Assembly (NCBI GenBank): GCA_002427815.1
Contig: DIZF01000049.1
Span: 34,500-60,377, forward strand
DNA: 25,878 nucleotides
Direction: 5' to 3'
From: Ramlibacter tataouinensis
Lineage (GTDB): Bacteria; Pseudomonadota; Gammaproteobacteria; Burkholderiales; Burkholderiaceae_C
Part shown: positions 16,929-23,991 of the stretch, piece after piece
Layout of the letters: each line of letters starts with the position of its first letter
Position numbering within the stretch: the stretch's first letter is position 1
Position numbers and translations under genes: made by a program
The notes under the pieces: generated by a model
Database searches by the model: none
Seen by the model: only the letters and a program-made list of their open reading frames with translations
Told to the model about the DNA's origin: nothing

Positions 16929-17969
16929 GTGAGCGCGCCGCCGGCCGGCTTTGCCAATCGCGTCGTGCGCTGGCAGCTGACCCACGGGCGCAACAGCCTG
17001 CCCTGGCAAAACACCAGCGACCCCTATCGCGTCTGGCTCTCGGAGATCATGCTGCAGCAGACGCAGGTGGCCACGGTGCTCGACTACTACACCCGTTTCC
17101 TCGGCCGCTTCGAGCATGTGCAGGCGCTGGCGGCTGCGGAACTGGACGAGGTTTACGCCTTCTGGAGCGGCCTGGGGTACTACAGCCGTGCCCGCAACCT
17201 GCACCACTGCGCCCGCGAAGTTGTGGCCCGGCATGGCGGCGAGTTTCCCCGCAGTGCGGCCGTCCTGGAAACCTTGCCGGGCATCGGCCGGTCCACGGCG
17301 GCTGCCATCGCGTCCCTGTGCTTTGGCGAGCGTGCGGCCATCCTGGACGGGAATGTCAAACGGGTCCTCACCCGGGTCCTGGGCTTCGACGCGGACCTGT
17401 CCGTCGCCGCCAACCAGCGCAGCTTGTGGTCCCACGCGCAGGAGCTGTTGCCGCGCCGCGCGGTGCGGGAATCCATGCCCCGCTACACGCAGGGACTGAT
17501 GGACCTGGGGGCGACCGTGTGCCTGCCGCGCAACCCGAACTGCCTGCTGTGCCCGGTGAGCGAGTTGTGCGCCGCGCGCCGCGAGGGCGAGCCGGAAAAC
17601 TATCCGGTCAAGTCGCGCAAACTCAAGCGCAGTGCCCAGTCGCTGTGGTTGTTGCAGGCCCGCGCGGGCGACGGTGCGGTGTGGCTGGAAAAGAGGCCGG
17701 CCACCGGGATCTGGGCCGGGCTGTACTGCCTTCCGGTTTTCGAAAGCCGTGACGCACTGCATGACGCCGTACCGCGGCTCGCGCGGCCCCGGCTTCAGGA
17801 CGACGCCCCGTTCGTGCATGTGTTGACCCACAAGGACCTGCACCTGCACCGGGTGGCGGCACAGGTCGACCGGCATTCGATGAAACATCCGCAGGGGGGC
17901 TGGTTCGGCGCCGAAGATCTGCTGCGGCTCGGGCTTCCCGCTCCGGTGCGCCGCTTGCTGGCGACCTAG
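16929..17969 (+). CDS. mutY: A/G-specific adenine glycosylase
   Basis: A 346-residue MutY that removes adenine mispaired with 8-oxoguanine, completing the repair begun by MutM. The catalytic Glu39 lies in LSEIMLQQTQV and Asp140 in ILDGNVKRVL after the helix-hairpin-helix LPGIGRSTAAAIA. The [4Fe-4S] ligands are C198-X6-C205-X2-C208-X5-C214. The C-terminal part (SLWLLQARAGDGAVWLEKRPATGIWAGL as key stretch) is the NUDIX-like 8-oxoG-recognition domain. GTG 16929 has GGAGG about ten bases upstream. It converges on rapZ, with a 21-base gap and no clear terminator. Confidence 0.96.
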   Translation: MSAPPAGFANRVVRWQLTHGRNSLPWQNTSDPYRVWLSEIMLQQTQVATVLDYYTRFLGRFEHVQALAAAELDEVYAFWSGLGYYSRARNLHHCAREVVARHGGEFPRSAAVLETLPGIGRSTAAAIASLCFGERAAILDGNVKRVLTRVLGFDADLSVAANQRSLWSHAQELLPRRAVRESMPRYTQGLMDLGATVCLPRNPNCLLCPVSELCAARREGEPENYPVKSRKLKRSAQSLWLLQARAGDGAVWLEKRPATGIWAGLYCLPVFESRDALHDAVPRLARPRLQDDAPFVHVLTHKDLHLHRVAAQVDRHSMKHPQGGWFGAEDLLRLGLPAPVRRLLAT

Positions 17970-17990
17970 CCGCCACTGCTGACCGCCGCG

Positions 17991-18878
17991 TCAAACCGCG
18001 TCGAGTTCGCGGTGACGCTTGAGCGTGATCCAGCGCTCGCCGAAGGCGGCTGCCAGTTGCTCGACCAGATAAACCGATCGGTGCTGGCCGCTCGTGCAGC
18101 CGATGGCGACAGTGACATAACTGCGGTGATCGCGCGCGAGGGGCTCGAGCCAGCGATTCAGAAAAAGCACGATATGGCTGTACATCTGCTCCACGTCGCC
18201 GTGCTGCCTGAGAAACGTGATCACCGGCTCGTCGCGCCCGGTCAGGTCGCGCAGCGTCGGCTCGTAATGCGGATTGGGGAGCATGCGAACGTCGAACACA
18301 TAGTCCGCATCGACGGGAATCCCGCGCTTGAAGGCGAACGACTCGAAGACCAGCGTGAGCTGGCTCATCGGCGCCGACAACAGCGACTTGACGTGGGCCT
18401 GGAGCTGCGTCGGCCGGATGACGCTGGTGTCGATCACATGGGCCTGCTCTCGCAAATCGGCCAGCAATTCACGTTCCAGCTCGATGGCGTCGACCAGTGC
18501 ATGCTGGCGGTCTTGCGCCGGGTCGCTTTGTTCGGCAGTGGGGCGGTTGCCGGACAGGGGATGGCGGCGCCGCGTTTCCGAAAAACGCCGCACCAGCGTG
18601 TCAGTGGTCGCGTCGAGAAACAGCGGCCGAACCCGGACGTCGCGGCTGCGAAGTTCCTTCAGCTGCGCCGGCACCAAGGGCAGCGAAGTGGCGCTGCGCA
18701 CGTCGACGGCGATGGCGACGCGCTGCGCGCCGCTCTTCTGTTCCAGTTCGACGAATGGCAGCAACAGCTCCGGCGGCAGGTTGTCGACGCAGTAATAGCC
18801 GGCGTCCTCGAGCGCGTGCAGGGCTACCGATTTGCCCGAGCCCGACATCCCCGTGATGAGGATGACCTCGAGCGGCAT
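17991..18878 (-). CDS. rapZ: RNase adapter protein RapZ
   Basis: A 295-residue RapZ (YvcJ family). The N-terminal P-loop domain has Walker A GMSGSGKS (10-17) and the conserved YYCVDNLPPELL. The C-terminal domain closes with the family signature IGCTSGQHRSVYLVEQL and KRHREL. In E. coli RapZ guides RNase E to a small RNA controlling glucosamine-6-phosphate synthase; whether that applies here is unknown. ATG 18878 is preferred because GGAG lies six bases upstream and the family starts near MPLEVILITG; the alternative GTG at 18902 would overlap the recN stop by four bases. It is the third gene of a nadK-recN-rapZ run. Confidence 0.94.
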   Translation of the reverse strand: MPLEVILITGMSGSGKSVALHALEDAGYYCVDNLPPELLLPFVELEQKSGAQRVAIAVDVRSATSLPLVPAQLKELRSRDVRVRPLFLDATTDTLVRRFSETRRRHPLSGNRPTAEQSDPAQDRQHALVDAIELERELLADLREQAHVIDTSVIRPTQLQAHVKSLLSAPMSQLTLVFESFAFKRGIPVDADYVFDVRMLPNPHYEPTLRDLTGRDEPVITFLRQHGDVEQMYSHIVLFLNRWLEPLARDHRSYVTVAIGCTSGQHRSVYLVEQLAAAFGERWITLKRHRELDAV

Positions 18879-18898
18879 GACGGGCTCCGCGCCGGGGG

Positions 18899-20560
18899 TC
18901 ACGGCTTTGCTCCAATGCCGGCGCTCAGCATCTCCTTGGCGTGTGCCAGGGTCGTGCCCGACAGCTTTTCTCCGCCCAGCATGCGCGCAACTTCCGCAAC
19001 CCGCTGCTCGCCCTGCACCGACGCCACCGTGCTGGAAGGCCCCGCCGCGTCACTGTGCTTGGCCACCACCAGGTGATGGTCCGCGCAGGCGGCCACCTGC
19101 GGCAGGTGCGTCACGGCCAGCACCTGGCGATCGCGCCCGAGCTGTTTCATCAGCCGGCCCACGGTCTCGGCGACCGCGCCGCCAATGCCCGCGTCGACCT
19201 CGTCGAAGATCAGAGTCGGTGCCGTGCCCAGGCGGCTGGTGGTCACGGCGATCGCCAGGGCGATGCGCGACAGCTCGCCACCGGACGCCACCTTGCCGAC
19301 CGGGCGCGGCGTGCTGCCGGCGTGCCCGGCGACCTGAAAGCTGACCTCTTCCAGTCCGCCCTGGGTCGGCGCGTCCGTCATCTGCAAGGTCACCTCGAAG
19401 CGCCCGCCCTTCATCCCCAGGCCCTGCATGGCCTGGGTAACGGCCTTGGCCAGTTGCGGCGCGGCCTTGGTCCGGGCCTTGGACAGGAACCGGGCCTCGG
19501 CCGTGTACGCATCGGCCTCCCGCTGTGCCGCAGCCTCCAGCCCGGCCAGGTCGGCAGCCGCGTCGAGCTGGGCCAGTTCATGCTTCCACGACGCCAGCAG
19601 CGCCGGCAGCTCCGGCGGCGTGCGCTTGTACCGGCGCGACAGCGACACCCACTGCGACATGCGCTCGTCCAGTTCCGCCAGGCGTTGCGGATCCAGGTCG
19701 GTCTTGCGCAGGTAGGCGTGCAGCGAATGGGCGGCGTCCTCGGCCTGCGCCAGGCTGGAGGCCAGCACCTGCTGGAGTTCCTGGAACACCGGCTCGACAT
19801 GCTGCTGGCCTTGCAGCAGGGCCTGCGCCTGGGACAAGCCGCGTGCCGCGCCGCTGTCCTCGCCCTCGAGCGCCTGCAGCGCGCCCTGTGCCGCTTCGAG
19901 CAGCGATTGCGCGTTCGCCAGCCGGGTGTGGCTGGCGTTGAGTTCGTCCCATTCGTCGGCGCCGGGGGCCAGCTTTTCCACTTCGCCGATCTGCCAGGCC
20001 AGTCGCTCGCGTTCGCGTTGCAGCGAATCCTGCGCGGCGCGGGCATCGGCCAAGGTGCGCTGCGCGGAGCGCCAACGCTGCCAGAGCTGCTGCAACCCGT
20101 GGGTGCTCACGCCGGCATAGCCGTCCAGCAGGCCGCGTACTTCCTCGGGCCGGGTCAGGCTTTGCCAGGCGTGCTGGCCATGGATATCGACCAGCTGCTC
20201 CGCGAGTTCGCGCAGTTGGGTTGCGGTCGCCGGGCTGCCGTTGATCCAGGCTCGGCTCTTGCCCTGGGTGTCGATGCTGCGGCGCAGGAGCAAACCGTCC
20301 TCGTTTTCGAATCCGGCTTCCTGCAGCCAGGGTGCCAGCGCGGGCGTGGTGTCGAATTCGGCACTGATCTCGGCCCGCGCTGCGCCTTCGCGCACCACAC
20401 CGGCCTCGGCCCGCGCGCCCAACGCCAGCTGGAGGGCGTCGATGAGGATGGATTTGCCCGCGCCGGTTTCGCCGGTCAGGACGCTGAAACCGCCCGCCAG
20501 GTCGAGATCGAGTTCGCGGACGATGACGAAGTCACGCAGGGCGATGCGTCTCAGGCTCAT
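18899..20560 (-). CDS. recN: DNA repair protein RecN
   Basis: A 553-residue SMC-like ATPase of double-strand-break repair. Walker A is GETGAGKS (30-37), the ABC signature is VASGGELSRIALA and Walker B is LIFDEVDAGIGG. The two nucleotide-binding halves are separated by a long coiled-coil section (about residues 150-370, many Glu/Gln/Ala/Leu heptads), as expected. The ATG shares one base with the nadK stop (TGATG), and GAGGGAAA just before it serves as ribosome site, so translation is coupled to nadK. Confidence 0.96.
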   Translation of the reverse strand: MSLRRIALRDFVIVRELDLDLAGGFSVLTGETGAGKSILIDALQLALGARAEAGVVREGAARAEISAEFDTTPALAPWLQEAGFENEDGLLLRRSIDTQGKSRAWINGSPATATQLRELAEQLVDIHGQHAWQSLTRPEEVRGLLDGYAGVSTHGLQQLWQRWRSAQRTLADARAAQDSLQRERERLAWQIGEVEKLAPGADEWDELNASHTRLANAQSLLEAAQGALQALEGEDSGAARGLSQAQALLQGQQHVEPVFQELQQVLASSLAQAEDAAHSLHAYLRKTDLDPQRLAELDERMSQWVSLSRRYKRTPPELPALLASWKHELAQLDAAADLAGLEAAAQREADAYTAEARFLSKARTKAAPQLAKAVTQAMQGLGMKGGRFEVTLQMTDAPTQGGLEEVSFQVAGHAGSTPRPVGKVASGGELSRIALAIAVTTSRLGTAPTLIFDEVDAGIGGAVAETVGRLMKQLGRDRQVLAVTHLPQVAACADHHLVVAKHSDAAGPSSTVASVQGEQRVAEVARMLGGEKLSGTTLAHAKEMLSAGIGAKP

Positions 20561-21453
20561 CAGTTTCCCTCGTTCCAGTGCAGTTTCTCGCGCAAGGTGT
20601 CGAAGTAACTCCAGCCTGTCGGGTGCAGGAAACGCACGCGGTGTTCCGACCGCCGGACCGTGATGCGGTCGCCATGCAACAGCGATGCCATCGATTGCAT
20701 GTCGAAGTTTGCGCTGGCGTCCCGGCCCGAAACGAGCTCGATGGTGACCTCGGATGCATCGGGCAAGACCAGGGGCCGGTTCGACAATGTGTGCGGAGCG
20801 ATCGGCACCAGCACCCAGCCTGGCGTGGACGGATGCAACAAGGGGCCGCCCGCCGACAGCGAGTAGGCGGTGGAACCCGTGGGTGATGCCACGATCAGGC
20901 CGTCGGCGCGCTGATTGGCCACGAAATGGCCATCGACCTCCACCCGCAGCTCAACCATCCCCGAGGTGGCGCCGCGATTGACCACCACGTCGTTCATGGC
21001 CAACGTGTCGAACACACAGTGGCTGTCGCGGAACACCCGGGCGTGCATCAGGCTGCGGTGGTCTTCTTCGTAGGCGCCCTCCAGCATCGGCTCCAGCGTG
21101 CCCCGGTACTGGTCCAGCGGAATGTCGGTGATGAAACCCAGCCGCCCCTGGTTGATCCCGATCAGCGGCACGCCGTGGCGCGCCAGCTGCCTGCCGATGC
21201 CCAGCATGGTGCCGTCGCCGCCCACCACCAGGACCAGGTCGCACTGTTCCCCGATGGCCGGAACATCCAGGGTGGTGTACCCTGTGATGCCGGCACTTGC
21301 CGCGGTTTCTCGCTCGACCACGACCTCGCAGCCCTTCGAGGTCAGGAAATGCGCAATGTCCTCCAACGCGGCACGGGTGGAGCCGGCCTGCGATCCGGAG
21401 ACCGCGGCATGGTACTTGCCGATCAGCGCCACGTGCCGGAATTGGGATTTCAT
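20560..21453 (-). CDS. nadK: NAD kinase
   Basis: A 297-residue NAD kinase that makes NADP. The ATP/NAD site motif VVGGDGTMLGIG (77-88), the conserved NDVVVNRG, and the segment ADGLIVASPTGSTAYSLSAGGPLLHP characteristic of the family are all present. ATG 21453 (MKSQFRHVALIG) is taken as start; an in-frame TTG six bases upstream is less likely. It is divergent from hrcA, with 100 bases between, and leads the nadK-recN-rapZ operon. Confidence 0.96.
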   Translation of the reverse strand: MKSQFRHVALIGKYHAAVSGSQAGSTRAALEDIAHFLTSKGCEVVVERETAASAGITGYTTLDVPAIGEQCDLVLVVGGDGTMLGIGRQLARHGVPLIGINQGRLGFITDIPLDQYRGTLEPMLEGAYEEDHRSLMHARVFRDSHCVFDTLAMNDVVVNRGATSGMVELRVEVDGHFVANQRADGLIVASPTGSTAYSLSAGGPLLHPSTPGWVLVPIAPHTLSNRPLVLPDASEVTIELVSGRDASANFDMQSMASLLHGDRITVRRSEHRVRFLHPTGWSYFDTLREKLHWNEGN

Positions 21454-21496
21454 CGGCAAATTACATCATTAAAAGGCTTGGGCTTTTCAGTGGAGG

Positions 21497-21523
21497 CTAA
21501 CAATTGCCCGCAGGGCTTGTTAG
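21497..21523. promoter_or_regulatory. inverted repeat in the nadK-hrcA intergenic region
   Basis: CTAACAA (21497-21503) and TTGTTAG (21517-21523) form a perfect 7-bp inverted repeat. It continues inward as GCCC/GGGC around a GCA loop, with TT bulged on one side. It lies between two divergent starts and so is not a terminator; it could be an operator or an RNA hairpin in a leader. It is not the CIRCE sequence that HrcA normally binds. TAAAAT at 21532-21537 is a possible -10 for hrcA, without a matching -35. Confidence 0.5.
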
Positions 21524-21553
21524 GCCGTAGCTAAAATAGCCCAAAGCCCAATC

Positions 21554-22555
21554 ATGCTCGATGACCGCGCCAAGTTGTTACTCAAAGCTCTGGTCGAGCG
21601 CTACATAGCGGAAGGCCAGCCGGTGGGCTCGCGCACCCTCTCGCGCGCGTCGGGCCTGGACCTGTCGCCGGCGACCATCCGCAACGTGATGTCCGACCTG
21701 GAAGAGCTTGGCCTCATCGCCAGCCCCCACACGTCGGCCGGCCGCATCCCCACGGCCCGCGGCTACCGGCTGTTCGTCGACACCATGCTCACGGCCCAGC
21801 GCGAGCAGTTCGCCACCCCCAGCCTGGCGGCGGACCAGCCGCAAAAGGTCATCACCAACGCCGCACAGTTGTTGTCCAACCTGTCGCAGTTCGTGGGCGT
21901 GGTGATGGCACCGCGCCGCACATCGGTATTCCGGCACATCGAATTCCTGCGCCTGTCGGAGCGGCGCTTCCTGGTCATCATCGTGTCGCCCGACGGCGAT
22001 GTGCAGAACCGCGTGGTCTTCACCGAAGCCGACTACACCCAGACCCAGCTGATCGAGGCGGCCAACTTTCTCAACACCAACTACGCTGGCATGGCGATCG
22101 AGCAGGTGCGCGAACGCCTGAAGGGTGAGGTGGAGAAATTGCGCGGTGAAATCGGTGCGCTGATGCAGACGGCAGTGCAGGCCAGCTCGGATGCCATGAA
22201 CGAGCAGGACGAGGTGGTGATTTCCGGCGAGCGCAACCTGCTGGCCGTGAGCGATTTTTCGAGCGACATGAGCCACCTGCGCCGCGCCTTCGAGCTGTTC
22301 GAGCAGAAGACGCAGCTGATGCGCCTGCTCGACATTTCGAGCCAGGCGGCGGGTGTGCGCATCTTCATCGGCGGCGAAAGCCAGGTGGTGCCGTTCGAGG
22401 AACTGTCGATCGTCAGTGCCCCCTATGAAGTCGACGGCCAGGTGGTGGGCACGCTCGGCGTGATCGGCCCCACGCGCATGCCCTACGAGCGGATGATCCA
22501 GATCGTGGACATCACCTCCCGGCTGGTCAGCAATGCGCTGAGCCACAACAAATAG
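21554..22555 (+). CDS. hrcA: heat-inducible transcription repressor HrcA
   Basis: A 333-residue HrcA, which represses chaperone genes by binding CIRCE and is stabilised by GroEL. The N-terminal winged helix is clear (LLKALVERYIAEGQPVGSRTL, then LSPATIRNVMSDLEELGLI and SAGRIPTARGYRLFVD). The C-terminal GAF-like domain shows VRIFIGGES, LSIVSAPYEVDGQVVGTLGVIGPTRMPYERM. Length matches the family. No CIRCE box is seen upstream. It ends 23 bases before the tRNA used as an insertion site. Confidence 0.97.
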   Translation: MLDDRAKLLLKALVERYIAEGQPVGSRTLSRASGLDLSPATIRNVMSDLEELGLIASPHTSAGRIPTARGYRLFVDTMLTAQREQFATPSLAADQPQKVITNAAQLLSNLSQFVGVVMAPRRTSVFRHIEFLRLSERRFLVIIVSPDGDVQNRVVFTEADYTQTQLIEAANFLNTNYAGMAIEQVRERLKGEVEKLRGEIGALMQTAVQASSDAMNEQDEVVISGERNLLAVSDFSSDMSHLRRAFELFEQKTQLMRLLDISSQAAGVRIFIGGESQVVPFEELSIVSAPYEVDGQVVGTLGVIGPTRMPYERMIQIVDITSRLVSNALSHNK

Positions 22556-22578
22556 CGCCCCTACAATGGGCGTTGGTC
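22556..22578 (+). promoter_or_regulatory. possible tRNA promoter (-10 TACAAT)
   Basis: TACAAT at 22562-22567 lies 11 bases before the first base of the tRNA, a suitable distance for a -10 box. The matching -35 (CTGAGC, inside hrcA) is poor. The same stretch forms a small hairpin, CGCCC (22556-22560) with GGGCG (22568-22572), which puts the -10 in the loop. Confidence 0.35.
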
Positions 22579-22655
22579 GGGGCGTTAGCTCAGCTGGTTA
22601 GAGCAGAGGACTCATAATCCTTTGGTCGTTGGTTCAAGTCCAACACGCCCTACCA
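22579..22655 (+). tRNA. tRNA with CAT anticodon, probably tRNA-Ile2
   Basis: A complete 77-base tRNA with encoded CCA: acceptor GGGGCGT with ACGCCCT, D arm GCTCAGCTGGTTAGAGC, anticodon loop CTCATAA, T arm GTTGGTTCAAGTCCAAC, discriminator A. The anticodon CAT can mean elongator Met or Ile2 (lysidine-modified by TilS). The ACTCATAAT and TTGGTCG segments resemble known Ile2 tRNAs more than elongator Met, so Ile2 is favoured. Its 3' 42 bases are duplicated at 23671-23712. Confidence 0.93.
22614..22655 (+). repeat. attL-like direct repeat (tRNA 3' part)
   Basis: This 42-base segment runs from the anticodon loop to CCA and is identical to 23671-23712. Tyrosine recombinases of genomic islands commonly use such tRNA 3' ends as core sites, and the intact tRNA lies on this side. 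Confidence 0.85.
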
Positions 22656-22835
22656 AAATTTCAGAAGAGACGGCTGTCATGGACAGCTCCTCATCGGTTT
22701 CGGCGTAGCCAAAGCGTAGCCTCGAAGCGGATTATCAAGCCTACTGGCAGCGAGTTGCAAGCCCTCCGATGCTCCGTAGTTGCCTTTCGGGTACTGAGCG
22801 CCTTCAGGCAGAAGGGCGCCGAAGAGGGAGAACAC
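22656..22835. other. left interior of the tRNA-bounded element, non-coding
   Basis: No gene is seen here. Structures present: a perfect 6-bp palindrome GCTGTC-ATG-GACAGC (22673-22687) and a close direct repeat GCGTAGCC at 22703-22710 and 22714-22721. Both could be binding sites for recombinase or accessory factors at an element end; this is inference. Confidence 0.4.
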
Positions 22836-23674
22836 TTGATAGAGTTTCTTAACCAGGGTTGGGTTTCGCTCGTAGGGGGGTGGTCATTGCACTGATCGCC
22901 TATTACGCCGGCCAGCGTCGTCCTAGACCAAGAGCTGCAATAACAGCCTCGCACGAACTCACATGGGCCAATTCGCACAAACTTCCCACTGGCTTTGAAC
23001 TGAAGTTCCTAGGACGGGACATTCCTCACATTTCACGAGGACTCCTTCGATTTTGGAATGCTGGAAGTGAAACGCTTTCGAAAGACCTTGTACCTCCACA
23101 AGACAAGATACGACTCTGTCTAACTGACGGAGAATTTCTCCTTGCGGGAATTACGAGGGTTTCGAATCCTGTCAACGAATGCCGCGCATCTATCGACGTG
23201 GCGGATCCCAAGGCCATCAATTTCGAATTTGACTTTCTCGATCCAGGACAAGGTGCAGTCGTGGGGTTTCTGCATACCTCGTCTACGGCCATACCAACGC
23301 TTCGGGGAACAATCAAGGGACACAAGATCCAATTGGTGCAGTCCTCCGACCCGACAAGTCGGCAATCAAAATTTCGCCGTCGATTCTCATCGTTTGAGCG
23401 CACGTTTGCGTGGGTATCGATAGTAGTAGGTGCGATTTCCATTGCGCTGATCGCACTTCCCAACGAATATCTTCTCAGCTGGCGTGTCACGTCGAACAGA
23501 CCTATTAGCAGTGACTTACTGGGCGCTGTCCTCGACAAAACGTTTTTTGCCATTTTAGGTAGCACTTACCTCCTCCTGGGCGCCATACTTTTGTGGAGAA
23601 GGCGCAGACGCTTTCCGAAATCTCTCGAGATGATTAGGCAGGAGCGTACAGAGACGGCCCTGGTAGAGGAATAA
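22836..23674 (+). CDS. hypothetical membrane protein, frame broken near the start
   Basis: Most of the gene reads in one frame to the TAA at 23672-23674, giving about 265 residues. It has a soluble middle (LPTGFELKFLGRDIP, RFWNAGSETLSKDLVPP) and two C-terminal membrane segments (FAWVSIVVGAISIALIAL, then FFAILGSTYLLLGAILLW followed by a run of Arg). A good start, TTG 22836 after GGGAG, lies in a different frame (LIEFLNQGWVSLVGG). The frames join at a G6 tract (22875-22880): one extra G, or two fewer, would give WVSLVGGVVIALIAYYAG, a plausible first membrane helix. If the break is real, translation could begin only at GTG 22880 or TTG 22859. The stop codon lies inside the right-hand direct repeat. 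Family and function not recognised; base composition is lower in GC than the backbone. Confidence 0.6.
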
Positions 23675-23712
23675 TCCTTTGGTCGTTGGTTCAAGTCCAA
23701 CACGCCCTACCA
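23671..23712 (+). repeat. attR-like direct repeat (tRNA 3' copy)
   Basis: An exact 42-base copy of 22614-22655 without the 5' half of the tRNA, so it cannot be functional. It starts 1057 bases after the first copy. Just before it stands AGAGGA, which in the tRNA also precedes the repeat but with CTC between, so the homology may extend leftward with a 3-base gap. Confidence 0.88.
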
Positions 23713-23726
23713 TTCAAGCAGCGTCA

Positions 23727-23888
23727 GTGCTTGAAAGCGTGCTACAAAAAGATGAGCGCTCATTGGCAGAAAAATCATTGAATTATGCACGTGCAGTTGC
23801 AGGCCTCTCCATTGCTGAAAAGCTTGCTGCAAAACGGCTAGCGAAAATCTCCATTGATTTGACCATTGCCGAATGTTGGCCGGATTGA
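23727..23888 (+). pseudogene. short open frame read out of the attR copy
   Basis: The frame that runs through the tRNA copy stays open to TGA at 23886-23888. From GTG 23727 it gives 53 residues, strongly helical and Lys/Ala/Leu-rich (SLAEKSLNYARAVAGLSIAE, LAAKRLAKISIDLTIAECW). No ribosome site is visible. It may be a 3' gene remnant left at the junction, or chance. Not recognised. Confidence 0.3.
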
Positions 23889-23936
23889 GCGGGTGCCCTG
23901 GTGCTTGAAGTCCGGCAATGAGAAGGGCGATCCGGC

Positions 23937-23955
23937 AACCTGTCAGGAACAGGTT
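23937..23955. promoter_or_regulatory. palindrome upstream of the SIR2-like gene
   Basis: AACCTGT (23937-23943) and ACAGGTT (23949-23955) form a perfect 7-bp inverted repeat with a 5-base centre, 36 bases before the start of the SIR2-like gene. Size and position suit a repressor operator; no repressor gene is visible in the window. TCCGGCAA also occurs twice just upstream. Confidence 0.4.
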
Positions 23956-23991
23956 CCACACCTTCGATGAATCGCACCAGTAGGGGGCAAC

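Noticed and set aside
21454..21553. CIRCE operator upstream of hrcA
   Set aside because: Neither half-site (TTAGCACTC or GAGTGCTAA) is present.
22629..22895. 88-residue open frame starting inside the tRNA
   Set aside because: It reads through tRNA sequence without a ribosome site; only its last ~20 codons, from TTG 22836, look like a real start region.
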